Part shown: positions 1 through 8,897 of the stretch, in pieces
Layout: each line of letters opens with the position of its first letter
How positions within the stretch are numbered: position 1 is the stretch's first letter
Source: JAFNGF01 sp964567045
GTDB taxonomy: Bacteria > Planctomycetota > Phycisphaerae > Sedimentisphaerales > Anaerobacaceae
Direction of reading: 5' to 3'
Assembly: GCA_964567045.1 (NCBI GenBank)
Contig: CAZMLE010000055.1
Location: 1 to 24,161, forward strand
DNA length: 24,161 nucleotides
Notes under the pieces: generated by a model
What the model saw: the letters and a program-made list of their open reading frames with translations, nothing else
The model's database searches: none
What the model was told of the DNA's origin: nothing
Program-made: the position numbers and the translations under genes

Positions 1-21
1 GATTCACATACTAATTCAAAC

Positions 22-2670
22 TCAGGAAATGTCCAATTCCGTCTGAATCACCACACGTGCAGTAAGTAACGCAAGGTTTTCTTCCCCAAGCATTTGACCC
101 ATCACCTCTGGCCGAGGCCAGTCAACCATCCAATCAGCCCAGTAAATCCAGCGGAAATCGAAGGGGCGGTAGAGAAATCGCACAATTCTATCTCTCCATT
201 TCTTGTCGGACTGAACCTTTCGGCGAGCTGAGGGAACTTTCCAGCCACGCGTGTCGCCATTTGGGTATTTGTCCGAGCCGCAACCATCGAAGTATTTCGT
301 GCGAATCTCCGCGTCGGTCACCTTAGGGTTGGCGAAGTCGGCGATGCGAGAGAGCAGCGCATCGGAATCGAAGTCCATGACGAAATGGTCACGGGCCGTA
401 ATAAATCCTGCGCTATTCACTGGCATAGCTTCGTTGATTTTCCAACCGTTGTCATACTCGGAACGGTAGTCAATGTTCTGCGGCTCAAAGAAGTAATAGG
501 GCGAGTCGGGCAAGAGTGTCGCAAATGGGGTATCGCTAACCCTGTGAACGGCAAGCCACGCGTATTTGCTCTCGCGAGTACCCCAAAGGTCAGCGTGCTG
601 CACCGAAGGTTTGGCGGTGGCGCGAGTGGCAAGGCAGATGGCGACGCCTTGGCGGATGTCGAAGACGTTGTTGTCCTCCGAGCTGTCTGGGGATTGCTCC
701 TTCTTGTTCGCGTTGCCGTGCAAGTCGAGCACACGAATCCGCTGGTATGTACCCATTAGGCTCTGACGCATTCCTCGAAACGTTGGATTGTCAAGGTAAC
801 CGTGATTGGTAATGTAACCAAAGATTCCGGTGTGTGCTCGTTCGAGCGTCGTCTGCGCCGCGCGGATGAATTTCACATAGTCGTCTTGGAGCCAGAGCTT
901 GCGCTCCTTCAACGCTTCACCATCTATGACTTTATAGGCGTCCACAAGTCTCTGGGCGTCGTCAGTCATATTTGCCGAAATGCCAGCATACGGTGGATTT
1001 CCGATGACGACAGTGAAACGTTTGTCGCGTTTAACTGTATTGACGGCTTTTGCTTCGTGGGCAAGCGCGGGCGCGTCGAACTCAAAACGGTCGGAAAAGT
1101 CCTGCGGCGGTTCGAGTGAATTTGTAAGATAGATTCTTAAACGTTCATCAGCGCCGAATTGGTAGCCGGTTTCAAAGAGTTTAAGCCCTATTTTCATATG
1201 GGCAATGGCATAAGGGGCCATCATCAGTTCATAGCCATAAAGCCAAGGCAATAAATGTCTGGGCACATACTCGTTCCACAGCTTTATAAATTCAAGGGGT
1301 AGATGGCCCTGCTTTTCCCATTTCTTATACATCGTCTTGCGGATTACATCGATGACTTCCACAAGGAACGTTCCCGTTCCGACAGCCGGGTCGAGAATCT
1401 GGACAAACGGCTCATTCTCACTTACCCCTTCGGGTATTTTAATATCCTTGTTGCGTTTGGCCATTTCGCCCCAGGTAGTGGTATCTGCTAAGCCGTCTTC
1501 AAGGCCGAATTCTTTTTGAAGTATCTCGTGGACACTGCGAACGATGAAAGACACTACCGGCTTGGGGGTATAAAAGACGCCTCGTTTTACTTTCTTTTGG
1601 GCATCGTATTCTTTGAGAAAGTCCTCGTAGAAATGAATTACCGGGTCTTCTTCGGGCTTACTGTCACCGAAGTCTCGCATCACCGCATCCATATCGGTAT
1701 CTCGCAATGTTTGGACTACATCATCAATGCCAAGCTCATCAAAGTCGATTCTGCCTGTGCGTCCGCCAACAGTAAGAAAAGTCGATAGAAGCTCCCTAAG
1801 GAACGGGTTTGTTCTGGGAACCATATCGACGAGATTTTCAGCCACTAAACCGGCAGGACGTGATTTTTTCGTTGTGAACAGGCCGTATGTAATGGTCTGG
1901 GCATACATATCGGCGAAATCATCTTCGATTAGATCGTGGACAAGTGTTTCCTGAAAGGCCTTATAAAGTTGTCTCATCGGGCCTTTATCTGATTCTATGG
2001 CAAGAACCTTGTTTACGCGTTTGCGTATCCGCGTGGCAAGGCCGGCCAATGCCTTTGCAAGCGCTTTTGAGGTGGAGATTACTTCCCGATGTTTTAGGGT
2101 AAACGCTCTCGACCATTGGTCCCGCCATTGGCCGGGCGATAATTCTTCGTCAAAAGCCAGGTTCGATAGTTCGCTTATGCAGCGGTCTATATGCAACGGT
2201 GTATCCTGTGAATCCCAACCGATAACCCGAAGCGTAGGCAGTTTGCTTTCTTCGTCTTCTCTGAAATGTGCGAAGGTTATAGAACGCTGACTTTCCTCGC
2301 CGTAAGATGAGATGAAAAGTAAATCGTGAAGTTCCCAAGCCTTTTTATGTGGTGTTTTTGAGGTTTGGCGTTTCTTAATGACAAGCTTTTGAAGAATCCT
2401 GCGGAGAACCACAACAGGCAATCGTTTCGGCTCAAAGCCTATATAGAAAATGCCCCATGGTTGATTTTCTGTCAAGGGACGTAGCTGCTTGATTTCCTTT
2501 ATCTTTACCGCTATCTCCGGGTCGATGCCGAGTTCGTCCGGCTCGTATTCAAAAACAAGTTCGTCTATTTCATCGGAACCCAATGGCCAGTCGAGTTCAT
2601 CACGAAGGAATTTAACCAACGAGGGAAAACTCTTTATCTGTTTTATTCGTTCGATTGGTATTTCCGGCAT
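22..2670 (-). CDS. N6-adenine DNA methyltransferase, type ISP/IIG-like, lacking its C-terminal specificity domain
   Basis: 882 aa. It would transfer a methyl group from S-adenosylmethionine to adenine in DNA. Visible landmarks are RGVFYTP near residues 363-369, the SAM-binding motif DPAVGTGTF at 427-435 and the catalytic NPPY at 558-561. Near 825-870 lies the family block built around FLYRPFDFRW and RPEVMGQML, which leads into the target-recognition domain. Residues 1-340 form a long helical N-terminal region as in large one-piece modification enzymes. The ATG lies 13 nt after the stop of the upstream helicase gene, with AGGAG about 10 nt before it, so the two genes are probably co-transcribed and form one system. 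The frame stops at TGA just where relatives continue with roughly 200 or more residues of specificity domain. The gene is therefore truncated, split or recently inactivated. The family call is firm; activity is doubtful. Confidence 0.9.
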   Translation of the reverse strand: MPEIPIERIKQIKSFPSLVKFLRDELDWPLGSDEIDELVFEYEPDELGIDPEIAVKIKEIKQLRPLTENQPWGIFYIGFEPKRLPVVVLRRILQKLVIKKRQTSKTPHKKAWELHDLLFISSYGEESQRSITFAHFREDEESKLPTLRVIGWDSQDTPLHIDRCISELSNLAFDEELSPGQWRDQWSRAFTLKHREVISTSKALAKALAGLATRIRKRVNKVLAIESDKGPMRQLYKAFQETLVHDLIEDDFADMYAQTITYGLFTTKKSRPAGLVAENLVDMVPRTNPFLRELLSTFLTVGGRTGRIDFDELGIDDVVQTLRDTDMDAVMRDFGDSKPEEDPVIHFYEDFLKEYDAQKKVKRGVFYTPKPVVSFIVRSVHEILQKEFGLEDGLADTTTWGEMAKRNKDIKIPEGVSENEPFVQILDPAVGTGTFLVEVIDVIRKTMYKKWEKQGHLPLEFIKLWNEYVPRHLLPWLYGYELMMAPYAIAHMKIGLKLFETGYQFGADERLRIYLTNSLEPPQDFSDRFEFDAPALAHEAKAVNTVKRDKRFTVVIGNPPYAGISANMTDDAQRLVDAYKVIDGEALKERKLWLQDDYVKFIRAAQTTLERAHTGIFGYITNHGYLDNPTFRGMRQSLMGTYQRIRVLDLHGNANKKEQSPDSSEDNNVFDIRQGVAICLATRATAKPSVQHADLWGTRESKYAWLAVHRVSDTPFATLLPDSPYYFFEPQNIDYRSEYDNGWKINEAMPVNSAGFITARDHFVMDFDSDALLSRIADFANPKVTDAEIRTKYFDGCGSDKYPNGDTRGWKVPSARRKVQSDKKWRDRIVRFLYRPFDFRWIYWADWMVDWPRPEVMGQMLGEENLALLTARVVIQTELDIS

Positions 2671-2683
2671 TAAGGTCTCTCTC

Positions 2684-5600
2684 CTAAGTTGTTATCTCCA
2701 TCCAGGCAAGGAGAGTCGGCTTTGCACCAATCGGCGCCTGGATATCTTTTAAGTAAGTATCTTTAATGTGCTTTTCTATAGTTTTGCGGACGTCAGCCAG
2801 CTTTGTCACGCCTTGCTGAACGGTTCTCTCGGTGCCCTGGGCGCATCGGACAGCAGTCCATGTATTTTCCAGCACTTCACTAATCTTACCGGTTTCGGCG
2901 TCCCGGAAGTACCATTTAACCTCACCTTGTGAATGAATCTGAGGCTCATACTTTTCCTGCGTATATTCCATGAGGGTCTGAGCCGCGTTGCCAACAATTG
3001 GGGGCATACGGTAGCAGGCGAATAAGCCGGGCTTTGGATTCGGCTCAAGGTGCCTGATTTCTTCGCCTCTCCTGTTGATAATAGGGCCGAAGCCGGCTCC
3101 TGCCTTTTTGCCGCTGAACAATCGACGAGGCACGGTCGGCAGAGACTGCCAAAGTTCCGGATTTTCTGATTCGAGTCTTTGCTTTTCCAGACGAATAAGC
3201 TCTTCGGTAGATTCCTTGCCCTCATAGCGTTCGTTGAAGAGCTTCATCGCCATATCCGGATCATCGGGGCTTAATAGTGCGCCTTCTATGCCGAGGGTTT
3301 TATTTATCCGGAGAATCTTGCCGTCCAGCTTTTGTTTGAGGTGCAGCAATTCTTCAAGCTCTTTGGGTGGCAGGAAGTTCCAGAAATAAACTTTGCCTTT
3401 CAGATGCGGGGGACGGTCGAGCATTTCCTCTATTTGAGGATCGAGCCTTCTATCGACCCGGCCAATCCGCTGCATTAAGCGCACAGGATTCCAGTGCAGG
3501 TCATAGTTGATAATGAGACAGGCATCCTGCAAGTTCAGACCTTCGGATAACACGTCGGTCGAAATAAGTATGTCTATAGGGTCATCAAGGCATTTTGAAA
3601 GCTCGCTCTGGCCGAGCAGGTCTTTGTCGGTATTGGCACAGTTGTAGTAAGGGGCGAAACGCTTGATAATCATCTCTCTGTTTCGGACATTCCTACCGCT
3701 ATCGACCTGTTCAACATTTTCACTTCCAGCTTTTAGAATTTGGTCGGCAAGGTAACGGGCAGTTGCTCTAAATTCACTGAATATCAGAACCTTTTGGTCC
3801 TTGAGTAGCTCTTCATCTCGGAGAAGGCTAAGCAGGTTTTCGAGCTTGTCATCTTTTTGTGGGTCTTCCTCAACACCTTCTTTTTCCTTAACATAGAAAC
3901 GACGGTATATCTTGCTTAAAAATCCCGTCATAAGCTTCATATCTTCGAGCACATCTTGAGCAAGACGCTCCATATCGAGTTCGCTCGGATCGAAATCTTC
4001 AGGTGGTTCAAAAAGCCCTTCCTCCTCTTCATTCTCTGTTTCCGGTTCGTCCTTTTCCAAACGCTGCAAAATATGATCCTGTGTGAGCTTCCACCAGCGT
4101 CTGTTGTCAGTGGTCCAAGCATCAAAGAGATTGGGGGAATATCTTTTAAGAAAATCAGCCATTTTGGCAAGCAGGTCTTCAACACTGGCCTCAAAGGCTT
4201 TGAATGAACTCTCAAGCCGCTTAAGAAGTAAAGTGCGTATTAGACCAACCACCAACTTTTGATATTCGGCCTTTCGTTTGTCCGGGTCTTTGTGGTACGC
4301 GGAGGTATTGTAAATAGCCAACGTCAAAAAGGGGTCTTTCTTATCAAAGGCTTCTTTGATTTCTCCATACAAAGTTTCATATACGCTTTTAAGCGAATAA
4401 TTCACAACTCTGGGTTTTTGCCTTTCGGGGAACAATGGGCCGTCGCCTTCGATTCCTTCAGATTTCTTAACATATTTGCGGCTTCTTTGTATGAGCACAT
4501 TCCGTAGTAAATCGTCTGTGCGTAGAAAATCTTCATCCTCTGCAACCTCTGTAATTTCTGTTTCAGGATGATCCTTCTCCATCCTTTTATTGACTTCAAG
4601 AAAATGTCCCCGGAGATTCTGTATTCGTATGCTCGCGAAATGATCCTTCTTGCCCTGTGCAAAGTAGTTTATCAGATGATATAAGTCGTCCAATGAGTTG
4701 TTAATTGGCGTGGCTGTTAGCATGTAGAGTTTCTTATCAGGCGCTAATTCCATAAACAACTGGCCTCTATTTGTCCTGGGATTACGGAAGTGATGCGCCT
4801 CATCGACAATTATCACTTCTGCATTGTTCCTGTAGAAATCAAGGTCCTCTGTCGTTATGCCACCTTCTCTACCAAAGCTCGTGTGACGTTCAACATCCAA
4901 ATAGTGTCTTACCGCGCGCGGATAGTATGGCTTCAAATATCTGTCTATGTTTGCCAGCCAAACACTCTGCTCGGTGGATTTAGGGACAACCAAAAGGACT
5001 TGTTTCTTCTCGTAGATACAGCGTTCCAGTATCATCAAGCCAATAAAGGTTTTCCCAAGGCCAACTCCATCACAGACAAGGGCACCATTCCACCTATCTG
5101 CAATTTCTAATGCCTGGTGATAACCATCTTTCTGGTATTGGGAGAGCTTCGGGTACAGGGCCGACTCTGTGAGTTCCCATTCATCTTGAGTTTTTTCACA
5201 CCCTGCAAAGAACTCGTAAAGGGCTTTCGCATAAACAACGAACGGCTCATAATCCTTCAGATGTGGTTCTATCACTTTGAGCAATTCAGGGCTTACGTCC
5301 TCACTCTCTTTCCAAAGCTCATCATACCAGCTTCGTAGGGCTTCAATATGGGCTTGGTCGGTACTGAAAAGATTCAGTTCGATGTTCTCTATGAGTCCGG
5401 GCCGCGTGAAGTTGGAGCTACCGACAATGGCAAAATCAACTGGGCTGGCCTCTTTGGATTCCATCAGATATGATTTTGCGTGAAACTTCGCTTTTGAGTA
5501 AGTTCTTAGCAATATGTGTTTGTTAGCAATAGCGTCTCGAACTGCCGCAAGGCCAGTTAAAGCATCGTCGCGTTCTTTTTCCCGCTCGATACTGTCATTG

Positions 5601-5839
5601 GATACTTGAAGCAGAGCCTTGACAATCTCCCGTTTTGTCCGCTTTGTGGTTTCATCACCCATGAGAATACGAATCCGCTCAAGATCCCGCCAAAGTCCCT
5701 CCAACAGCAAAAATGAGCCTATTTCGAACACACCCGTGGCAACATCCATTCTTTGAAGGTTGGGCAGTAGCCTCTGAAGAGCGTGCAGTACTTTGTTGTC
5801 ACCCCTATTGTCGATTATTACTGGCAATTTCTCCGCCAT
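2684..5839 (-). CDS. PLD-like nuclease fused to SNF2/DEAH-box helicase (restriction/defence)
   Basis: 1051 aa from the chosen start. The N-terminal domain holds one phospholipase-D signature, HAK at about residues 120-122 followed by GSSNFT at 140-145, as in PLD nucleases that act as dimers. The helicase core follows: Walker A GVGLGKT near 258-264, DEAH at 346-349, TATP at 375-378, then a C-terminal RecA lobe with STDVLSEGLNLQ and QRIGRVDRR. An acidic stretch lies between the lobes. It likely translocates on DNA and cuts it, partnered with the adenine methylase just downstream. The open frame extends to 5989. I chose ATG 5839 because GAGG lies 9 nt upstream and a good promoter (5890-5918) lies inside the longer reading frame. 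Relatives include DISARM DrmD-type helicases and R-M helicases such as those of NgoAVII/CglI; which it is closest to cannot be settled here. Confidence 0.9.
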   Translation of the reverse strand: MAEKLPVIIDNRGDNKVLHALQRLLPNLQRMDVATGVFEIGSFLLLEGLWRDLERIRILMGDETTKRTKREIVKALLQVSNDSIEREKERDDALTGLAAVRDAIANKHILLRTYSKAKFHAKSYLMESKEASPVDFAIVGSSNFTRPGLIENIELNLFSTDQAHIEALRSWYDELWKESEDVSPELLKVIEPHLKDYEPFVVYAKALYEFFAGCEKTQDEWELTESALYPKLSQYQKDGYHQALEIADRWNGALVCDGVGLGKTFIGLMILERCIYEKKQVLLVVPKSTEQSVWLANIDRYLKPYYPRAVRHYLDVERHTSFGREGGITTEDLDFYRNNAEVIIVDEAHHFRNPRTNRGQLFMELAPDKKLYMLTATPINNSLDDLYHLINYFAQGKKDHFASIRIQNLRGHFLEVNKRMEKDHPETEITEVAEDEDFLRTDDLLRNVLIQRSRKYVKKSEGIEGDGPLFPERQKPRVVNYSLKSVYETLYGEIKEAFDKKDPFLTLAIYNTSAYHKDPDKRKAEYQKLVVGLIRTLLLKRLESSFKAFEASVEDLLAKMADFLKRYSPNLFDAWTTDNRRWWKLTQDHILQRLEKDEPETENEEEEGLFEPPEDFDPSELDMERLAQDVLEDMKLMTGFLSKIYRRFYVKEKEGVEEDPQKDDKLENLLSLLRDEELLKDQKVLIFSEFRATARYLADQILKAGSENVEQVDSGRNVRNREMIIKRFAPYYNCANTDKDLLGQSELSKCLDDPIDILISTDVLSEGLNLQDACLIINYDLHWNPVRLMQRIGRVDRRLDPQIEEMLDRPPHLKGKVYFWNFLPPKELEELLHLKQKLDGKILRINKTLGIEGALLSPDDPDMAMKLFNERYEGKESTEELIRLEKQRLESENPELWQSLPTVPRRLFSGKKAGAGFGPIINRRGEEIRHLEPNPKPGLFACYRMPPIVGNAAQTLMEYTQEKYEPQIHSQGEVKWYFRDAETGKISEVLENTWTAVRCAQGTERTVQQGVTKLADVRKTIEKHIKDTYLKDIQAPIGAKPTLLAWMEITT

Positions 5840-5889
5840 TTCGCAATTCCTCAAGTGGTTCTGCAACGGACGCACTGAATACCTACAGA

Positions 5890-5918
5890 ATAATACCGCC
5901 CCAAGCTGGCGAAAGCAA
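5890..5918 (-). promoter_or_regulatory. Sigma-70-like promoter of the helicase-methylase operon
   Basis: Read on the minus strand it is TTGCTT, a 17-nt spacer, then TATTAT. The start of transcription would be near 5883, giving a leader of about 44 nt before ATG 5839. Its position inside the longer open frame argues against a start at 5989. Confidence 0.5.
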
Positions 5919-6156
5919 GCGGATTTATCGGTGACCATATAAGCAAACCAAAGCCAAAAAATGACCAATGTTGCCACCAATTCTGGCACGCTCTCTCGCC
6001 TATCAAAACCCGTGAAAAATCAGTTAGTGCGCTTGGCCACAGATGCAATTGGCCTCTCAGTCTCAGTGTTTTTCGCTTGTCTTATCCGGGCCAAACACCC
6101 GAAAGGTCTATTGCTTCGCTTGCTTTTCATTGCTTGCAATATCGCAAAGACCCGCC
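5919..6156. other. Intergenic stretch without a recognisable gene
   Basis: Short open frames exist on both strands but none has a convincing ribosome binding site or protein-like composition. I see no tRNA, repeat array or terminator with a T-tract. The piece sits between the promoter of the defence operon and an integrase-tail remnant, which suggests decayed mobile DNA. Confidence 0.4.
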
Positions 6157-6423
6157 CTAACGCGGGGTTTCACTTCTGAGCCGTTTTGTCTCTCGATGTG
6201 AGGTTGCTAACGCTTTGATTGCAGCTTTGATATGCTCTGGCAGGCTCGGCCAAACCGCTACGATTTCCGCTAAATCATCAGGCAGGTTTTCCTGGCTGGT
6301 TTTGCCATTTTTTGTAGCCCCCTTGGTAAACTCGTATTCGTGCCCAGCTACCGACTTCTGGGGTTTGCTGCTGGTTCTATAGCGTCTAAGCGACCACCAA
6401 GGATTGCAGGCAAATTCTGGTCA
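6157..6423 (-). pseudogene. Remnant of the integrase-associated small ORF (LAEIV..WP.LPEHIKAAIKAL family)
   Basis: An 88-codon open stretch without a usable start codon. It encodes DDLAEIVAVWPSLPEHIKAA followed by IKAL and a basic tail, then stops at TAG (6157-6159). It is clearly related to the small gene directly downstream of the integrase at 16548-16658 and to another remnant at 14076-14264. Upstream codons (EYEFTKGATKNG region) read like the linker of an integrase C-terminus. The most economical reading is the scar of an older integrative element. It lies in the same orientation as the other two copies. Confidence 0.6.
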
Positions 6424-6523
6424 AAAAACGGCCTACACTTAAACCATTCTACGCCACGGCAGAAAATGGGCGCAACTATGACAGACGCCATTTCCAGACC
6501 CGCAAGCTGACCGCCCAGAAAAT

Positions 6524-6554
6524 TGATTGCGGTGGTCAATCATATTGGTATAAT
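6524..6554 (+). promoter_or_regulatory. Extended -10 promoter of the sigma/anti-sigma operon
   Basis: TGG followed by a perfect TATAAT at 6549-6554 makes an extended -10 element. TTGATT at 6524-6529 could serve as -35 with a long 19-nt spacer. ATTGA and TCAAT flank the spacer as a small inverted repeat and could be an operator. Transcription would begin near 6561, ahead of an AGGGAG ribosome binding sequence at 6571-6576. Confidence 0.55.
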
Positions 6555-6593
6555 AACAAACGAAAGGATCAGGGAGTTTTTAATTGCGATTGA

Positions 6594-7217
6594 GTGCTAA
6601 TTCTGCTCTTGTCTCGGTGTATGAAGCTTGTTTTGGGACGGAACCCCTTGGCCTTGCCAAGCTCAAATTCCTATGACTACCTAAAGGGGGTTGAGAGGGC
6701 AGCGTGTATTTTCACCGAACATGGGGACTTCATTCATGCAGTTATCCGCTCGCGAGTTAAGGATCATGCTCAGGCAGACGATTTGTTCCAGGATTTCTTT
6801 CTCTCTCTCGTTTGCAAACCTCCCCCAGCCAGCGTCAAAAAGCTCAAAAGCTACCTGTTCAGAGCAATAGCTAATGATATGGTTGACGCTGTTCGGCGTG
6901 TGGAGAAGTACCGAGCCCGTATGCACAGGTATGCTGAGCCTCTTAGATATATCACAGGTAACGGCGATCCAGAAAAAGCCTTGGCAAGGACGGAGGAAAT
7001 GAATCGGACATTTGAACTTATTGAAAGGCGGCTGCAGCCCCGCGAAGCGCGAGCTATTACTTTGCGGTACAAAGACGACTTTAGCATTGAAGAAGTAGCA
7101 GCGACGATGAGAGTGGACAGCAGGTCCGTCAGTAAGTACCTTTACAAAGGGTTAAAGAAAATCCGGCAGTTATTAACCGCAAAAGAGGATAAGTCCAATG
7201 ATCGCTCCCAACCCTGA
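6594..7217 (+). CDS. ECF-type RNA polymerase sigma factor
   Basis: 207 aa from GTG 6594. Region 2 is visible as the FTEHGDFIHAVIRSRV helix followed by DHAQADDLFQDFFLSLV, then a region 2.3/2.4-like part around LFRAIANDMVDAVRR. Region 4 is LQPREARAITLRYK, then an HTH around FSIEEVAATMRVDSRSVSKY. Such factors redirect RNA polymerase to a small regulon when released by their anti-sigma factor. The stop overlaps the ATG of the downstream anti-sigma gene by 20 nt, so translation is coupled. The start is uncertain: AGGGAG at 6571-6576 is too far from GTG 6594, and ATG 6621 has no ribosome binding site. That AGGGAG is well spaced (7 nt) for a different frame, a 30-codon TTG ORF at 6584-6676. The family call is firm. 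Confidence 0.88.
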   Translation: MLILLLSRCMKLVLGRNPLALPSSNSYDYLKGVERAACIFTEHGDFIHAVIRSRVKDHAQADDLFQDFFLSLVCKPPPASVKKLKSYLFRAIANDMVDAVRRVEKYRARMHRYAEPLRYITGNGDPEKALARTEEMNRTFELIERRLQPREARAITLRYKDDFSIEEVAATMRVDSRSVSKYLYKGLKKIRQLLTAKEDKSNDRSQP

Positions 7218-8895
7218 CTCTCCATGCAGACAGGCTGAACTCTATTACTATGATTTTCTATTCGAGGAAAGCCACGAGTCTATTCCAGAACCCATAGTTA
7301 ACCACATTGCAGCTTGCGAATACTGCCAGCAGCAGCTAAATCAACTTGAAGATGCGCTGTCCCAACCCGAATGCCGCCCCAATTCAGGACAAGCCCAGAT
7401 CCGTTCAGCGGTTACTACCATGTTGAAACTTCACTTCGCCTACATTGACAAGCCTGTAACGTGCAACGTGGCAAGGCCTTTTTTGCCCGCCTTGTTGGAC
7501 CCAGCCCTGGAGATTAAAATACCTACGCCAGTAACAGCGCATCTGGATCATTGCCAAGAGTGCTCCGAAGATTTAGAGACAATCCGAAAGCTGAACCTCA
7601 ATAGCAAACAGTTGTGCCGGTTAACCCAGTTGTTTGCAGAAAAGCCTGGGGAGGACAAAGTCGCCTGCTTGCAAGCCCAGGCTGCTAGATTTGCCGTTGT
7701 GTTGATGCATTTTCAGGAAACCACCAAAGAAGTATTGGAACACCTCTGCATCTGTCCTAACTGCCGGAAGGGTCTGTATCAGTATCGCGATGACTTCTGT
7801 AAAGAGCTGCTGCGTGACGGCAGATCTCAGGAGCAATTTCCATGCGAACACATTTCGTCCGCTGATATTTTTGATTATGCTATTCCATACGGGCTTGACC
7901 CTGCTAACGATCAGTATGCAAAGTTTCGGCAACCTCTTACTTCTCATATACGCGGCTGTCCGACATGTTTAGCCAAAATGCAGCAACTACACAACACCGT
8001 GTACGGGATTGCTGAACGGCCTGAATCTGATGTGGTAACAATATACCACACAGATGAATCCACGAAAACTCGGGCTGCCAGCGAATCAGATAGTCCTTAC
8101 AGCGACTTCCCAATCCGGGTAGAAGTTGTAGGCCGTGAAGACAGATTAAGGCCTGAGCAGCCAGCTTCGGCCATCAGTTTTGCGGATGCTCTAAAACACA
8201 ATGTCTCAGCGCTGAATCTAAAATCCTGGATTAAAGCTGGCCTTGCAGCAGCGGCAGTTATACTGGTAGCAGTTGCACTATTTGTGAAAACGCCAACTGC
8301 AAAGGCAGTTACCTTGCAGAGAATCTATGACGCCCTTGAAAAAGTCAAAAACGTGCATATTGTAACTTTTGTTCCAGACCAAGCTGAACCTACGCAAGAG
8401 ATATGGGTATCGCGGACGTTGAATGTTTATATGACGAAAACCCGAAACGAAATGGTGTCGTGGGACCTTCAAAATAGGGTCAGAAAGATGAAACGGTTAG
8501 AGGCAAATTCGGTCGAGACAACACCGCTGTCCGGAGAGGAAAACGCGCGAGTTAAAGAGAGGATGGCTGGTTCCCTGGGCCTACTGCCATTTTATGATAT
8601 ATCTGAAATTCCAAAGGATGCTAGATGGAGTCGAGTAGCTGATGATAACCTAGACGTCTCTACTGAAGGCACTCAACTGTATCATCTGATGTGGGTTGAC
8701 CAGTCTTATGACGGGTCTGCAATACTCAAGAAATGGAGGATCTTTGTCGGTGCTAACACGGACCTTCCTCAACGAGTTGAACGGTATCAAAAGCTAACAG
8801 TCGATGCCGACTATACTTTGATGTCGGTAATAGTGGTTGAATATCTGAGCGATAGCCAACTCCGTGCCATTTTGGACAATATCTCCTCTCACTAG
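7198..8895 (+). CDS. Membrane anti-sigma factor with four zinc-binding modules and an extracytoplasmic sensor domain
   Basis: 565 aa. GAGG lies 9 nt before ATG. Four complete C-x(~25-33)-H-x3-C-x2-C units can be read in tandem: C10/H36/C40/C43, C89/H115/C119/C122, C157/H182/C186/C189 and C216/H250/C254/C257. Each matches the zinc anti-sigma (ZAS) pattern that clamps an ECF sigma factor; one is usual. A hydrophobic segment near residues 347-363 should cross the inner membrane. The remaining 200 residues would sit outside and resemble LolA/RseB-like folds in style (ITFVP-like strands after a short helix), though that is inference. It should hold the upstream sigma factor at the membrane until an envelope signal arrives. 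It could alternatively bind up to four sigma factors. The gene ends 2 nt from the convergent prepilin gene. Confidence 0.85.
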   Translation: MIAPNPDSPCRQAELYYYDFLFEESHESIPEPIVNHIAACEYCQQQLNQLEDALSQPECRPNSGQAQIRSAVTTMLKLHFAYIDKPVTCNVARPFLPALLDPALEIKIPTPVTAHLDHCQECSEDLETIRKLNLNSKQLCRLTQLFAEKPGEDKVACLQAQAARFAVVLMHFQETTKEVLEHLCICPNCRKGLYQYRDDFCKELLRDGRSQEQFPCEHISSADIFDYAIPYGLDPANDQYAKFRQPLTSHIRGCPTCLAKMQQLHNTVYGIAERPESDVVTIYHTDESTKTRAASESDSPYSDFPIRVEVVGREDRLRPEQPASAISFADALKHNVSALNLKSWIKAGLAAAAVILVAVALFVKTPTAKAVTLQRIYDALEKVKNVHIVTFVPDQAEPTQEIWVSRTLNVYMTKTRNEMVSWDLQNRVRKMKRLEANSVETTPLSGEENARVKERMAGSLGLLPFYDISEIPKDARWSRVADDNLDVSTEGTQLYHLMWVDQSYDGSAILKKWRIFVGANTDLPQRVERYQKLTVDADYTLMSVIVVEYLSDSQLRAILDNISSH

Positions 8896-8897
8896 TC

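Noticed and set aside
1..24. Reassigned TGA codons to explain the in-frame stops after the methylase
   Set aside because: Many well-formed genes in the window end at TGA with tight overlaps or proper spacing, so TGA is a normal stop here.
5840..5989. Longer start for the helicase gene (50 extra residues, hydrophobic)
   Set aside because: No ribosome binding site at 5989, a good one at 5839, and a promoter lies inside the extension. The extra residues do not resemble the family N-terminus.
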